Source: Paraspadella gotoi (lineage: Eukaryota; Chaetognatha). Taken from it: a stretch of DNA of 64,000 nucleotides. A program made the translations under genes and the position numbers. How positions within the stretch are numbered: position 1 is the first letter of the stretch; the number at the start of each line of letters is the position of its first letter. Under the pieces are notes generated by a model. The model worked only from the letters and a program-made list of their open reading frames with translations, was not told the origin of the DNA and made no database searches. The stretch spans positions 8,274,258 through 8,338,257 of the forward strand of contig CM119267.1 in NCBI GenBank assembly GCA_051294375.1, given 5' to 3'. Below are positions 43,001 to 56,366 of the stretch, piece after piece.

Positions 43001-43071
43001 CTGGCGGCGTCTTGAGGTGAGGCATTTTCCGCCACAAGTTTCATCAATCCGGGTTTTTCTTTTCGCACTTG
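43001..43071 (-). pseudogene. Damaged duplicate of FH2 exon 26199-26269
   Basis: Same length (71) and splice sites, but compensating insertions and deletions scramble the internal frame. Confidence 0.7.
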
Positions 43072-43253
43072 CTAGAAAAAGAAAAGGAAAAAGCCAGGGA
43101 AATAGAATCAATGTACTGTTTGGCTAGTTGTGGTATGATTATTCATCGAACATAAATTGTATTAACCGAATTGGATTGAAAGTGATTTTTAAACAGACAA
43201 TGACAAATAATTTTACTTTCAGCTAAAATTTCCTAAGAAAGCGTTAGACTCAC

Positions 43254-43370
43254 CATCATGACGTAACTAATGCATTAGGTTTACAATCCTGGGTTGTTGG
43301 CCGAAGTGTCAGCAGAAGCTTCAAAAGGGACTTCATTTGAAACCCGGGCGGCGTTGCCAGCGTAGCCGCC
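43254..43370 (-). pseudogene. Damaged duplicate of FH2 core exon 26440-26547
   Basis: 117 instead of 108 bases. The GGYAGNAA start is readable, then insertions break the frame. Confidence 0.75.
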
Positions 43371-43953
43371 CTGCATAGGAGAAGTCATTCTGATTGTTAA
43401 ACATCGCATGTGTTTTTTTTCTCGATGATGCATAATGAAAAAGTAGGGCAGGTCCTAGCGAGGCTTTTTCGTCGAAAGGCGGGGCGAAGTGGAGTGGGAA
43501 AGAGAAAGAAACAAACCCAAGACACCAACACGCACATGGTCCGCTTAACTGACGAGCAAATATCAGAATTCGTTTTAAAGAAATAAATTAAAGGAAGACA
43601 AAAAAATAAACACACACAAAAAAAAGGAATAAAAGTTTCGCGAATTCGTGAAATTTCGTGTCCGCTGCGTGGAAAATGAGAAGGCATCCGTTTGTTACTC
43701 GGGTGAAAAGATACTCATTCTCCTGCTCTCATCACTTTGCTCTCTCTCTCTCTCTCTCGCTCTCTCTCATCTCTGCTCTCTCTCTCTTCTCATCTCTCCT
43801 ATCTTCTCTCTCTCTCTCTCTTGAAAATGAGATTGATAAAAGAGACAAATGAAGCCGAACGTCAAATGGACGAACGCCCGCTTGAAAATTTTTTGGAGGG
43901 AAGTGAGCAACTTTGTTTGGAGTACCCCTTGTTAAAGCTTTTTGAGACAGAGT

Positions 43954-44039
<86 letters not shown>

Positions 44040-44327
44040 GAAGAGAGAGAGAGGGAATCGTTGTGTAAAGACGCTAGGGGAGACCTATTTTATTTCAACG
44101 GCGTTGGCACCCCTGATCGAATTTTGTTGAAAGTTAGAGTTGTCAGTAATCAGTATCGTAATATATATATATAAAGAACAGACGACACAGAATTTAGATT
44201 TATTGGCGAAAAAGTATCTCGCTCGGTACATGACGAGCAGCAAGTAGGATTCTACCCATAAAAAAACACTATTTCATAGGTTCAGTAAGAATTTTAAAAG
44301 ATGAATTAGTATGATTTGCTAAAAAAG

Positions 44328-44350
44328 CTTGAGAGAGAAAGAGAGAGAGG

Positions 44351-44393
<43 letters not shown>

Positions 44394-44518
44394 AAGAGAG
44401 AGAGAGAGAAGAGAGAGAGGAGAGAGCGAGAGAGAGAGAGAGAGAGAGAGAAAGACGAGAGAGGAGAGGAGAAGAGAGAGAGGAGGAGAGAGATGAAGAG
44501 AGAGAGAAGAGAGGCGAG
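44328..44518. repeat. (GA)n array, interrupted
   Basis: Roughly 190 bases of GA repeat, the equivalent of 27471-27646 in copy 1. Confidence 0.9.
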
Positions 44519-44878
44519 CAGGATGGGGAATATTTTGTTGAAAGTGGTGTCCTCAATATTTCCGGCCACTTCGGCAAAAATAAACAAGGTTTTTAAAATT
44601 AAAACAAGAGGTATTGGCCTGTCTGTTGTGGATGTGGTCGGTCAGCGCTGCTTCAAGTCATATTTATATCTGACACTAGGGTTATGTGATAGAATCAAAA
44701 CGTCAGGAGTACGACATGCCGTCGAGCGGGACGGCAAACAAAACACAAGTACACCGAAGGATAAATTTAGCAATACATAAGGATAAGGTTATTAATGAAA
44801 ATAATATTAAATACATTATATTATGGTACAATATTTCACTATAAGAGATATCGACTTTTATTGCGTCTGAACTCTAAC

Positions 44879-44955
44879 CGAATTGACGTAAGTTCCACCC
44901 CCGGCAACAGAACGATATAGGAGACATGCATGAAGATCCTTGTTTGATTTGATAT
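44879..44955 (-). pseudogene. Damaged duplicate of FH2 exon 27868-27938
   Basis: 77 instead of 71 bases; the LNS end is disrupted by inserted bases and the donor is weakened. Confidence 0.7.
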
Positions 44956-47789
44956 CTGAAGAGAAGCAAGCGGTAACTATAGCGCAAAGGAACGAGGGGA
45001 ATCTAATTAGTGTCAGGCCGTTTCTTTTGGTGACATCGAGCGCCGCGTGATGACGAAGGAATTACAGAGAAAGGAAAGAAAGAAAGAAAGAAAGAAAGAA
45101 AGAAGAAAAGAAAGAAGAAAAAAGAAAAGAAAGAAAAGTAAAGGAAAGAAAGAGAGAGAAACAAAGGTAAAGGAAAAAAGGGGAAGCTACACGGTTAAGA
45201 GATTCAGGAACGAATTTGAAGAGGGGTAATTGGAAGGGCCTTTTCTTTGGATACAAACGACATAAGAAAAACAACTTTTGACAGCAGAATTAGCAAGGCG
45301 GGCGCTCGGCGTCTCGTGTTTCTCTTCGAGTTCTAGAAGCCAAAAAGCCTGCAGACAAAAATAAGAAAAAAAAAAAACTCCGACGAATTTTTTTTTTTTT
45401 TTTTTTTTTTTTGTCTTGCGAATAATATACATTGTTGTCCAAACCTGCGGGAAGACACTGAGTATTAAGCGAGGAATGTTGTCGTTCTCCAGAGTGGAAA
45501 AAGCGCAGTTAGAACCGATTTATTATTGATAACTTGGTTAAAAATCTAAATCATATCCCTAATCCGGGCTCGAAGCGATCGAGGCGAAACCTCGTTCATC
45601 TCACCACCGCATCGGCTGTAGTGAAACACCCCACCAGTTAAGGGCGGGCATGCGGGTAAGTGTCTTATGACGAACTTGATGAGAGATTTTCAGCACAATT
45701 TTTGTTTAATGAATTCGTCTATTTAATCCTGTCTTCATTTTGTTTTTTTGAATATTGTTTTCAAAAGAAAAGAGATGGCAGTTGTAGGTGAGAATTTGTG
45801 TTCGTTTTAAGATGGATTTGTGGGAATTGTCAACAGCCAGAGGGTGTTTTTTTGCTTTTTTCTGTTTTTAGAGAAATAATTTTGGTGGGCTTTTCTCGTG
45901 GAATTAAATTCTGCGTAACGAATTAGTAGCTATAACTGAATTTATAAAACCAAATCTATGTTTTTTTTGATATTCAAACAAGCGAGAGTTCAGCGCCGCC
46001 GAACTGTGATTTAAGGTTATTTTAAATATACGCGCAAATTTTTTTTTTAAGCCGTCTTACACTCCGATAATTGGGCATGAAAAACCCGGAGTGGGGAAAA
46101 TAAATCTCTAAGGAGGTTGCGCTCACCCCCCTCCTTTCTCATCCGTGAGTCACGGTCGCAAGCTTGGCGTCTTTTTTGGTGATAAACATCACCTTGGACG
46201 CGAACGAGGGACGGGGTCGTTAGGGATGGGGAAGCTGAGGGTGAGGGTGTAGTTTGCGCATTTTTTGGTTAAAGGACGCTGCGATACTGTATGTTTTAAA
46301 ACGTGTAGCAAACAAAATAAACAGTAGGGAAAGCTAAAGGTTGAAAACCGCTTCCAAATGGTAAGCCCCTTTTTTTTGTTTAGAGAGTCTTTTGTTTAGT
46401 GAAATAAGTTATTTATTTTTTTAGTTTAAGCGCTGAGAAGGGCTTTGCGGAGGACAGTTTGAACTTAAATCAAGGTCCAAAACAATTGTATTTCTTAGTC
46501 TCTCTCCTCCTCTCTCTCAATCTCTCTCTGCTCTCTCATCCTCTCTCTCTCTCTCTCTCCATGCTGCGACAGTTGACAAACTACACGACGGCCATTCCCG
46601 GTTTTCTCCGAAGTGATCATCAACACGGGGGAAGGGAGAACTGCGATGAGGACGGAGGGGGATATGGGGGGGGGGAGTAGCAGGGGTAGGGGGAAAAGGG
46701 GAATAAGGGTGAGGGAATGGGAATGGAGAATGGGAAAGAAAGGGGAGAAGGAGAGAGGGGAGTTAAGAATCGGGACGCGGTCTGAAACGAGGGAGAAGGA
46801 TCGATGTGGGACGAAAAGAAATGCGCTGAGGCTTGGTTTACTGTATAAAAAGAAATTATGGCAATGTAGAATTGAAGAGAGGAATGGAGGTGAACGAGGG
46901 GAGTAAGAAATAAAAAAAGAGAACAGAAGTTAAAAAGTGCTGAGGCAATGCAGAGGCTGGGCCGTGGGTGCAAATCAATTCTTAGGAGAAAATAAAAAAA
47001 ATAAAAAATAATTTGATCTCAAATCACAAACTACGTTTTTTAAAGTTTTATTTGTTTTTTTTAATCATTAAGATGGCCACACGATTAATATTCACAAAAA
47101 AGGGCACTATTAGATGAAGCATTACATTTGAATGTCGCAGACTGTTTTGAAATTTTGAAGTTGAAAATAAGATTAACTTAACAGGTTTATCTTTCACTTG
47201 CAAGTAAAATATGATATAAAACAAATGAACGACTTCAACCAAGTTGGCTAACCGCGAATCGACAACTTTAGCCACAAATTACCACAAAATCAACAAGGCG
47301 ATTAAAGCATAGTCTCAAGACCGACAGATTCGCGTCGCTCTTTTTGAAGGATTTTTCATCAAACGGAATCATTAAAGCCTATGGTTTGGATTTCGGATGT
47401 CGTCTCCCGACGCCGTCCTCATTTAGGGAGAACAAAAAATTCGGCGTTGGATTGGGTGAGCGTTTTTCGGCCCGGAATCAAGAGGGTGCAGACAAGCAAT
47501 GAAGAACCAACGCCGTGTCTCGTGCGGGTATTTTTTTTTTATCAATAGATCTTATTTTCACTTTGTCTCTAAGGCCGGCGCTTTACTTTTCGTGGTCTTT
47601 ATTTGAAAAAAGAAGCTGGTTAAAAGGGGAAAAATTTTCACACGAGACAAACTAATTCACGCAAATTGCTAACCCTTTGTGAGGAGAGAAAGAGATCTCA
47701 TTATTAGATGATTTTAGGATGGAATGAAGCGAGCTCATTGAAGATTGATCGGAGATAACTCAGAGTGCTGTTTTGTGGAGAGAGAAAAA

Positions 47790-47866
<77 letters not shown>

Positions 47867-48096
47867 GGAGAGAGAGAGAAAGATGAGAGAGATTTTTAAC
47901 TCCCTTGTCCGCTCCCATTTTAATTCTCTAAACGCAAACGTGATGGTTATTCCACAAAGGTCACAGTGACCGGCTTCTCGACCGTGTCGAGGGGGCGAAA
48001 CGTGAGGCGCGACTTCAAATTGACTCCTTTTGTGTCTCCGCCGTCGCCTTCGGGGCGGGACTATTTTGAAGGCGGGGAGAGGGAGAGAGAGAGAGA

Positions 48097-48130
<34 letters not shown>

Positions 48131-48450
48131 CGAGAGAGAGAGAGAGAGAGAGAGAAGAGAGAGGAGAGAGAGGGAAGAGAACGCGTAAACAAAAAACGCA
48201 AAAGACAGAAAACAAAGAATACAAATGAGTAAACCAAAATCAAAAAGAATATGTAGAACAAAAGAAAAAGTTTTTTCTTCAAGTTTTTTATAAGTGGAAT
48301 AAAAAGTTGGGAAGTTTTGGGAAGTCAGCGTGTGCGGCTATCACCCCTCATCAGAAAACCGGCCTGATGCTGGAGAGGGAGGGGCGAAGAGAGAGAGAGA
48401 GAGAGAGAAGAGCGAGACGAGAAGAGAGAGAGAGAGAGAGAGAGAGAGGA

Positions 48451-48491
<41 letters not shown>

Positions 48492-49758
48492 AGAGAGCTC
48501 TGAGTATCGCCCGTCATAGCCCACTTTAAGCCATAGAGAATATAAAAATGATAAAAGATAGAAGAGAGAGAGCTGGCATAATGTAAAAAAAGAGTCGTTA
48601 CGGGGGGGGATTAATACGACGTGGAAAAACGAAACTCCAACGTTACCCTGATGGTTATAAGAACCAGTGAACATAAAAATCTTTCACGGTGCTTAAGAAA
48701 AAAAAACATTGAGAAGCCTTGAAAGAAGGAAACATCACAAATCTTCGCAGCCACAGCATATAACCGGTTTCCCTCGAAGAATAATTTGTGATTTATTTAA
48801 ACGACACAGAATAAATTTTAACGGGGAAGAGAGTGGTGAAGGAAAAAAAAGGAAGAAAAAAGGGAGAAGGGGGAAGAAGAGAGAGAGAGAGAGAGAGATA
48901 GAGAGAAGTGAAAACAGCAGACACACACACATCATAACACGACAGAGAGATACGTAGAGAGATAGAGGAAGAGAGAGAGAAGAGAGGAGAGAGAAAGAGA
49001 GAGTACCATGGCAGTCATCACTTCTCTCATCCAGGTTCGTCCTATGTAATGAACGAGTCAGGATGGAATAGATTAGAAGTCGAGAAGGGTAGAGTATAAT
49101 GAGAAATATAGGAAGAGAGGAGAGAAAAACACAGAGTAAAGAAAAAATGAAAGGGAGAAAGAGAGAGAGAGAGAGAGACATTTTCTGACTAGCATTTTCT
49201 AAAAAGCGACTCGGAGCTTTGGCTATTAAATCTTCTTCTCATCATGCGAGAAAATATGAATACAAATAAAAAAAGCGGCGAATAATAAACGCCAAGCCTT
49301 CTTAAAAAAAAAAGCAAAGAAAAGGAAAAATTAATCAACGTTGGGGAGAAGGAGAAAAAAAAATTTCGGAAAAAAAGAAAAAAGAAAATAATTGAATGAA
49401 ATAGGAAAAAGTTGTTTTAGAAATCGCGGAAGCGCGAAAGTTTCTTTCTCTCACCTAATTTGCTTTATCACACTTTAATTTAACATACGTATTTTTTTCT
49501 TCATTTAAATTTCCCTTTACTCTATTACAATTAGGCTCCTCTGAGGTCAGCGTTACAAAGTCCTCGACCGCACTAACGTTTGTTCGGAGTTAGGATGGAC
49601 TCTGTGTAGACACGCCTCAGGTGGTCAACTTCTCGAGTCTACGTCTTAAAATCTCCAATTTTGTTCCTTTTTTTTACCCCCAGATTTTTTCTTTCGCTAT
49701 TCCAAAAAAGGGGTTTTGGGTAGAGGGAGAGGGAAGAGAAGAGAGAGAGAGAGAGAGA

Positions 49759-49801
<43 letters not shown>

Positions 49802-49987
49802 AGCTAAGAATTTTCATTCACATTACAAAAAACACGGAAAAAAGGAAGACGGAAAAAAATGTTGAAAAAAAAGTAGATGAAAGAGAAATTCCAGTCGAGT
49901 CACGTTCGTAAAATTCATCGGATTCTACGCTGACGAGATTTTGAGTATATAAGTTTTGCAGAGACGCTTAATCAGGGGAACGATAAT

Positions 49988-50022
<35 letters not shown>

Positions 50023-50506
50023 GAGAGAGAGAGAGAGAAGGAGAGAGAGAGAGGGAGAGAGAGAGGTAATAAAAAAGTGGGGGGGTATGACGAAAGAAAG
50101 AAGAAAAAAGAAGAAAGAAAGCAAGAAGAAAGAAAAGAGAAGAAAGAAAGAAAGAAGCAAAGCAAAGAAAGAAAAAAACAATAATCGAAAGAAAACAAGA
50201 AATAGAAGTAAAATAAGGAACAAAGACGACACCAAGGATTCGATCTGATGGCTGCCTTAATTTTCTTGACGTCGTGCGGCTTCATAAATTGGATAGATTT
50301 ATGTTTTGTTTTTTAAAAAATTAAAAAGGAAAAATGAAGAAAGAAAAATTTTTTAAAGTAAGAAGTGATAACGAAATAAAAAAGCGAAAGATTACGCAAG
50401 TAAAAGATGCCAACGTGCAGAATCACTAGTTAATATTTTTATTTATTATTTGTATTTAGTAATTATTAATATTTAAATAGTTTTATATTCGCATTTAGTT
50501 TCTCAC

Positions 50507-50605
50507 CTTTCGAGAGCGCCGATGACGCTTTGAATGGCGGTTTGATGTAATCACGTTGACGGCGAATTCCCTCTCATCAGGAGGGATTCGACGCCGGATG
50601 CGTAA
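50507..50605 (-). pseudogene. Third copy of the 5' FH2 exon
   Basis: Equivalent of 33352-33452; 99 bases. Reads [11 protein letters not shown], then shifts frame. The 3' part supports the alternative ending SSALSK before the donor. Confidence 0.6.
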
Positions 50606-51607
50606 CTGAGGGTGGGGTGTGGACAAGGGGGAGGGGTGGAAGGGTGGTGTTGGGATTGGAAGGAGGTGTGGGATGGAGAAGAGGAAGATGGGAGGAAGGA
50701 GAAGGCGAAAAAATGGGATGGAGAGATTAATGGGGGTTTATTTTTTTTCAAGATTTGATCGATCGATTGGTTGATTGAGTGATGAATGAGTCTTTCATCG
50801 TATGTTCAATTCTTCAAGTTAGTCCAGAAGAGTTATTATTATTTTTTTTTTTTTGTGGTAAATTTATGTCGGTAAATACCCAAAACTACCGATATAATTT
50901 TTTTATTCAGTCTCAAGATAAATTTTTGTTGTAACTTTGTCTCGATTTTGTTTGGCAGTAAAGGGATTCGTTGGGCCGCGGGTGGGTGGGTGAAGATTTC
51001 CAGGCCCCAAAGTCAAACTGAATACAAAATTAATCGCAGACTTGGAATTTTTTACAATTTCAATCAATGTGATCAATATTTCATGTCTTCATTATACGTT
51101 TTTAACGACTCACTGAATATTTTATCGCTATCATAGTCAGCAAAATATATGAAAAATTTCGATTGTTTCATACAGTAAACGGTTTAACTGGCATATGAAT
51201 TAAAATATTTGTTCAAGTGAAAGTTTTATTTCATCTATCTCAAGACCCTTCGAAGTTTGGACAGACTGTTTTCCTTCCAAATTTACGTGACGTGAGAAAT
51301 TGCACTTTCGGTTAATAAATTGGGAAATCCATTTATGAGGAAACTTGATTTGTAAGGAAATCAGCTAAAGCATCTCGTTCCAGTTTTTTATTCTCCTCTC
51401 CTTTCGCGGCCTGTAGGGATTTCATTAAGCTGAAGAAGCTCAAGTGTATGGAAATTTACGTTTCTTCAAAAAAAATACCAAACTTTTGTCGGTTTTTCTT
51501 TGAAATAAACGAGAAAAAAAAGTCAGCTGGAGCGTTTCTGACGTCATGACTCACTCTCAGGGAAAAAACCGGAGCCCTTAAAAAAAATTTTTTTTTAGAA
51601 GGGAAAG

Positions 51608-51710
51608 AGAGAGAGAGAGACGAGAGAGAGGAGTAGAGAGAGAGAGAGAGAGAAGAGAGAGAGAGGAGGAGAGAGAGAGAGAGAGAGACTGAGAGAGAGA
51701 GAGAGAGGCA
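51608..51710. repeat. (GA)n array at the end of copy 3
   Basis: Interrupted GA repeat; copy 2 lacks it at the equivalent place (about 40590), where it passes directly into the start of copy 3. Confidence 0.85.
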
Positions 51711-51818
51711 AATGATAAATATTTTAATCGAAATTGCCTTCCGATTTTGACACCTATTAATGGTATATTGGGTTGACACTTAATGGTAGTAAAAAATATA
51801 TGCGCCGGCGGCCCACCG

Positions 51819-51843
51819 NNNNNNNNNNNNNNNNNNNNNNNNN
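51819..51843. other. Assembly gap, 25 N
   Basis: Ends the third formin-region copy. Sequence to the right is not recognised as a continuation of any copy. Confidence 0.99.
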
Positions 51844-51914
51844 TTTTTTAAAATCTTTACTATTATTCTTTATTTATTTATTAATTTATTTTTTTTTATT
51901 TTAGTAATTAGTCG

Positions 51915-52340
51915 GGGAAACATCCAAGCTTTGATGGGAGGGCCATTGGGAGGCCATTGTCGGCGGATTAGGGCAAAGGCGATCGAATCTCCGGGACGCC
52001 ACCGTCGCCGTTGAAGATGAAGGAAGCTCGTTAAAAAGATTGAANNNNNNNNNNTCGTCTTTTTGACGCCGAGCGCGATCAGATATCAAAGGCGGCGGGC
52101 GAGAAAATCTGGTCCTACTTTGATGGGACGCGACCGGGCGACGCCACCCGTAACCCGTAACCCGTCGAGCCGACCTTCTTACGCTTCCGCCCGATAAACG
52201 CCACCGCAGCGACCGCCTGGTGGTGAGTTTGGGGGAAAGGTCATCGCCCATCTTCCCTTCATCGAATCCAGAGGACCGGCGATGTCTTCAAGATGAAGGT
52301 CTCGTTCTCGATGACTTGAACCTTGACTTCGGCGTCAAAC
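51915..52340. other. GC-rich coding-like island around a 10-N gap
   Basis: Both strands have protein-like pieces. On plus, right of the gap, RLFDAERDQISKAAGEKIWS then YFDGTRPGDATRNP reads to a stop; left of the gap NLRDATVAVEDEGSSLKRL. On minus, FDAEVKVQVIENETFILK and, after a shift, DIAGPLDSMKGRWAMTFPPN. No domain recognised and no clean splice frame, so I cannot assign strand or gene. It could hold upstream exons of the formin gene (minus) or a separate gene. Confidence 0.3.
52045..52054. other. Assembly gap, 10 N
   Basis: Ten N inside a GC-rich coding-like island. Confidence 0.99.
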
Positions 52341-52854
52341 AACAGTCGTATATACAATATAAACGTACATACAATTGAAAGAATGCTAAAAAAATTGAAC
52401 GCTTTAAAAAATAAAAGAAGATAAAAAGACCAGACAAAAATATCAGTTATACCATTTGAACGAGACGAGAATATAAAACTGATATATATACGAGTTGATG
52501 TAATTAGTAGCGATAAGATTAAGCAGCTAAGTTGTACCTCTTTAAAGTGAAAAAAGGATAATTTTCATATTGTCAGTATCATTTTCGCAAAAGTTTAGAG
52601 AAGAATTATTCATAGGATGACAAAATCTAATTCACCTTAAAATTGCGCGGAAAAGAAAGAAAAAAAAGAAAGAAAAAAAAGAAAGAAAAGGAAGAAGAAT
52701 GAGATTTTAATTCGCGGGAAATAATCATCTCCGCGGTCTGCGCCACGGGGCGCTGCCGATGGCGTTCCGATTGACGCAGCGTTTGGCGCAGCGGGTGGCT
52801 TAGTAGGTGGCGCGATTGGTCGAAATAGGCGGTGACCGAGACTATTTTACGCCG

Positions 52855-52856
<2 letters not shown>
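52341..52856. other. Non-coding, with CCAAT-bearing GC-rich end
   Basis: AT-rich to about 52700, including an A/G-rich AAAG-like patch (52655-52700), then a GC-rich stretch (52715-52856) with an inverted CCAAT box (GCGATTGGTCG). This could be a promoter, with no assigned gene. Confidence 0.35.
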
Positions 52857-52911
<55 letters not shown>

Positions 52912-52966
52912 AGAGGAGAGAGAGAGAGAGAGGAGAGGAGAGATAGAGAGAGAGGAGAGAGGAGAT
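52857..52966. repeat. (GA)n array
   Basis: About 110 bases of GA repeat with interruptions. Confidence 0.93.
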
Positions 52967-52974
52967 GAGGGCCA

Positions 52975-53709
52975 AGGCGGCCCTCTCTTTTGAGGTATAA
53001 TTTACCGTATTTATGTATAGCCACCGAAGTAAACATGATAAGAGGACCCTGTGTTTTTGGAATGTTTGGAGTTAAAAGCTGGACAAAAAAAACTAATAAA
53101 AGGGATGCAACTAATTTGGAGAAACATGAATTCGATTAAAAGAGCTTATCGAAAAAATAATGAATATTTGAAAATGAATAATTAAATCAGGTCGAATCGG
53201 AATACTTTTGGTCTGAAGGCAAAATTGTTTTATAGTTCTTGTATTGTAACATAATAAGTGGCTAAACCCAATCTCAGAACGCTAATGTTTAAATCGTGAA
53301 ACATGACGCAAAGTCAAAGGATGGTTTAGAAGTCAGGGAAACTCGGTGTCTTCATCACATGCCAACGTTCAAAGGACGAATTAAGACGATGTCAAACAAA
53401 CATTGATTTCTCACTGGCGATGTCCAGGATCCAATCCTGGGGTCGATGATCTGGCAAGGAGCGTTAATGATCCAGTCCGACTCGCGGGTAGTGGACGCAA
53501 ATCTTTTATGAATCGAATTTGAGCAAGGAGAGTTATTAAAGTTAAGGATCTTGGGATCATAGTACTATTTTTGTCAAAACTCTAATACTTCAAAAGCTTG
53601 CAATATTCATAAATTTATTAAATTCGTTTAATTCTCGCACTTACGTTGATAAAGTTCTTACTTTTAAATCGTTTTTGGTTCATGTAGTATGACAAATTGC
53701 TCGGTTTAA
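52975..53709. repeat. Left flank of the long-inverted-arm element, duplicated at 59769-60526
   Basis: Matches 59769-60526 with scattered indels. No gene recognised; a few short minus-strand frames (for example STTRESDWIINAPCQIIDPR) have no identified relatives. It is the reference for the empty-site comparison. Confidence 0.8.
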
Positions 53710-53710
53710 T

Positions 53711-54537
53711 GCGCACGGTTCCTATTTTACATCGATTTACTCGGCATGGAGCGCACAAGATGAGATTCCCGGATACGTCTTCCGGACCTTTGGGCACACA
53801 AAAAAAGGGTAATCAAATTTTCTCATCGACGTTTTTTATAAATTAATATTGAAAATTAGCTATACTAAAATTAATAAATTACGAATAAAAAAAAAATTTC
53901 AAAAATGGTTTAAATTTTTAAAATAAAAAATATCATGCTCATCCATAATCTATGAACAATTTTACTTTCGTTTGATCCAGTACATTATCTTCTTATAGTT
54001 TTATTTGTAATTAATTTTCTTATTAAAATATTATTTAAATTTTTTTTCAAATAAATTAAATTAAAAAATTATAACTATGCGAAGAGAATGATTGAAGAAA
54101 ATATTTTATATATAAGGGACTTACCTACCTAATATAGGCCTTGCAAATCATATATAGTAGGTTTATTATGAATGATGTTTTGACATAGAAAATAATATTA
54201 AATTCAATGTATGAAAAAATTTTAAACTTTGAATTTTTTTTTTAGCATAAATAAACATAATTATTAATTATTTTGCATCGATGCTTTTAATAGCGCTACT
54301 GGGTTCAGTTGTATTACTTCTCAATTTAATAATTTATAACTTTTTTTATTTTTAGTAATACTGACCTATATTTACTTACTTTTTGACAAAATCCAAAAAT
54401 ACTGTATTCAAAAATATGTATAAACAGACGACAACTTTTTTTAAATCACATGCTATTTAATTGTTTGAGACTGATATAATATATACTAGACAAAATTTAA
54501 AAATTTTAAACAAATCCCAACTAGACATTTTTTAAGG
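53711..54537 (+). repeat. Left inverted arm
   Basis: Pairs with 56367-57179 in inverted orientation. AT-rich beyond the first 70 bases; homology ends near CAACTAGACATTTTTTAAGG. Confidence 0.8.
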
Positions 54538-55656
54538 CCAAAAGTTAGGTCATTAAAAAAAACTGCATGCAAAAAAGTAATAAAAAAGTTATTTTCTGAA
54601 TATCTTTGAAGAAAAAAGAGGTAGCAAGGGTGGGTGTGGATCAAATTTAAAGCCGCTAATCAGGGACTATTTCTAGAAATTTTGTTAAAGTTTTATCGCT
54701 AATCTTTACACAGTTTTTATTTAAATACGTCTGAATTTAACATTTAATTACCATTAAATTTTCTCTACTTTATAAATTTGGCTTGTATTTTCAGTTAACG
54801 TAAAAAACAAGCAAAAAATTTGTAGTAGCTTGATAAAAGTATTTTTTTAAAATATACAAATGAAAATAATAATAATGTTTCAGCTTGCAAAAAACAGTCT
54901 GGACGTCTAGCGCTTCTTGTCTGTGAAAAAAAATAATCATTTTCATTATTTTAACTGCAGAAGAAAAGCTTGATATACCTGCTTGTTTATCAACCCAATA
55001 AAATTATAAAAATTACTTAACTGCTTGACGATAATTTGACAAAGCATGACATCATTGTGTTGAATGTATTGGATAATTTTCATTTTAAAGATAACCTTAA
55101 AGGGAATTTAATTCATTATTTCGTCATCCATTTTAATTAAGAAAAAAAATTCGGCCGAAAAGGTTCATTGACTGACTAAATGATTGCTTTTAAGGTTTCT
55201 TACTGGCCCCATACGCAGACTAAGGTCTATTATCATGTCACTTATTAACAGATTTTTCTACTCCTTACTGCCACCTTGAATCTATTGAATTTTCTTTTTT
55301 CCTTTCAAATGTTTAAATTAAAAATTATGGAGGAACGATCAGCGCATGGAGGAAGTGGATAACCGTGGGTGTAAGCCTTAGTTCCCCACTTCCCGATCCA
55401 ATTTTTAAACAAGGTTTTTTTCATCTATCTAAGACATCAAGTCTAACATTGGTACTATTTACTATCTAGAAAAGTTAAAAAACATTTTTAATTGAGGATT
55501 TACTGATAAACTTACTCGAATTTTTTAAAAAATCAGGCCTGCTTTCAGCTTCTATCGCTAGATTTCCTTTCAGTTGCTTCCTTCCATTTTTTCGTAGATT
55601 CCCACCCGTATAGAAGGTTAGAGGCAAAATAGATTGCTACCGATCCTCAAGGAAAA

Positions 55657-56046
55657 ATGGCGGAAAAAATCGCCTTTAGTTTTCCACACAATTCTTTGGT
55701 AATTGATTATTTGTTTCTATTTCAAATTGAGTTGTTATTTTCTTCAATTTTTTTAAAATTCTGGTTACGCGATAGACAGCCCTCTCTTTGGTTTCATAAG
55801 TGCATTGTTAGCTCTGAGAAAAGAAGGGAAAGACGCAGACAAATTCACAGCAATAGACTGAATCCCTCGTTCCATCCATTGGCAAATTTTTTACGCGATA
55901 CAACAAAATCAAAACATTGTGTGTGTGTCAGTTTACGAGAGCACATGCCCAGACAATGGCAGACAGTGGTCGATGCTGGGGAGGGCCATACGCAAATATT
56001 AGAATGGTTTTACCTATGTTTTGTATATTTTTTTATGAATAAATGA
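55657..56046 (+). CDS. 129-codon frame inside the long-arm element, unknown
   Basis: Starts MAEKIAFSFPHNSLVIDYLF, with a hydrophobic N-terminal third and a basic middle (SSEKRRERRRQIHSNRLNPS). No transposase catalytic motif, zinc finger or known domain. In AT-rich DNA a frame of this length could arise by chance, but it is the longest in the element and sits in its unique core. Confidence 0.25.
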   Translation: MAEKIAFSFPHNSLVIDYLFLFQIELLFSSIFLKFWLRDRQPSLWFHKCIVSSEKRRERRRQIHSNRLNPSFHPLANFLRDTTKSKHCVCVSLREHMPRQWQTVVDAGEGHTQILEWFYLCFVYFFMNK

Positions 56047-56366
56047 ACTTTAAAAAAAAATGTTTCTAACTTTTTCCTAGATAGGTATTTTTAATTTTTA
56101 GCATTCTCTTTTCGGCGTAATCAAAGAAAACGTTTGAGTGTCAAAAAAATTATAGAAAACAAAAGTAAAACGTTTTCAAAAAATTTAAAATCTATAGAGG
56201 AAATCTACTATATTAACAAATATATGATGTTTAATATTGTTAGACTTTGATGCTCTCCAAATAAAATACGTTAATATACTGCTTTTCTGTCATATTAAAA
56301 GAGGCTATGAATAAGTTAAAACTACAAACGCAGTCCAAATATCAAATATTTATACATTTTGGAGCA

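Larger units (their letters stand above)
40681..51818. repeat. Third assembled copy of the formin region (equivalent to 24.04-33.5 kb plus 1 kb)
   Basis: Starts where copy 1 starts (the ACATCGATTAAAGGCAAT segment is at 24070 and 40690) and follows it to the end, then matches the end of copy 2. It contains damaged versions of all FH2 exons (see separate entries) and the same series of GA, CT and AAAG arrays (for example 42110-42220, 43738-43822, 43956-44055, 44328-44518, 47790-47890, 48075-48182, 48390-48498, 49737-49801, 49988-50170, 51608-51710). Frequent one-base insertions in unique sequence argue for raw-read sequence, not an old duplication. Confidence 0.85.

Noticed and set aside
40681-51818. 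A genuine second formin gene
   Set aside because: Exons are frame-broken by single-base insertions and intron sequence is equally preserved, as in raw-read duplicates.
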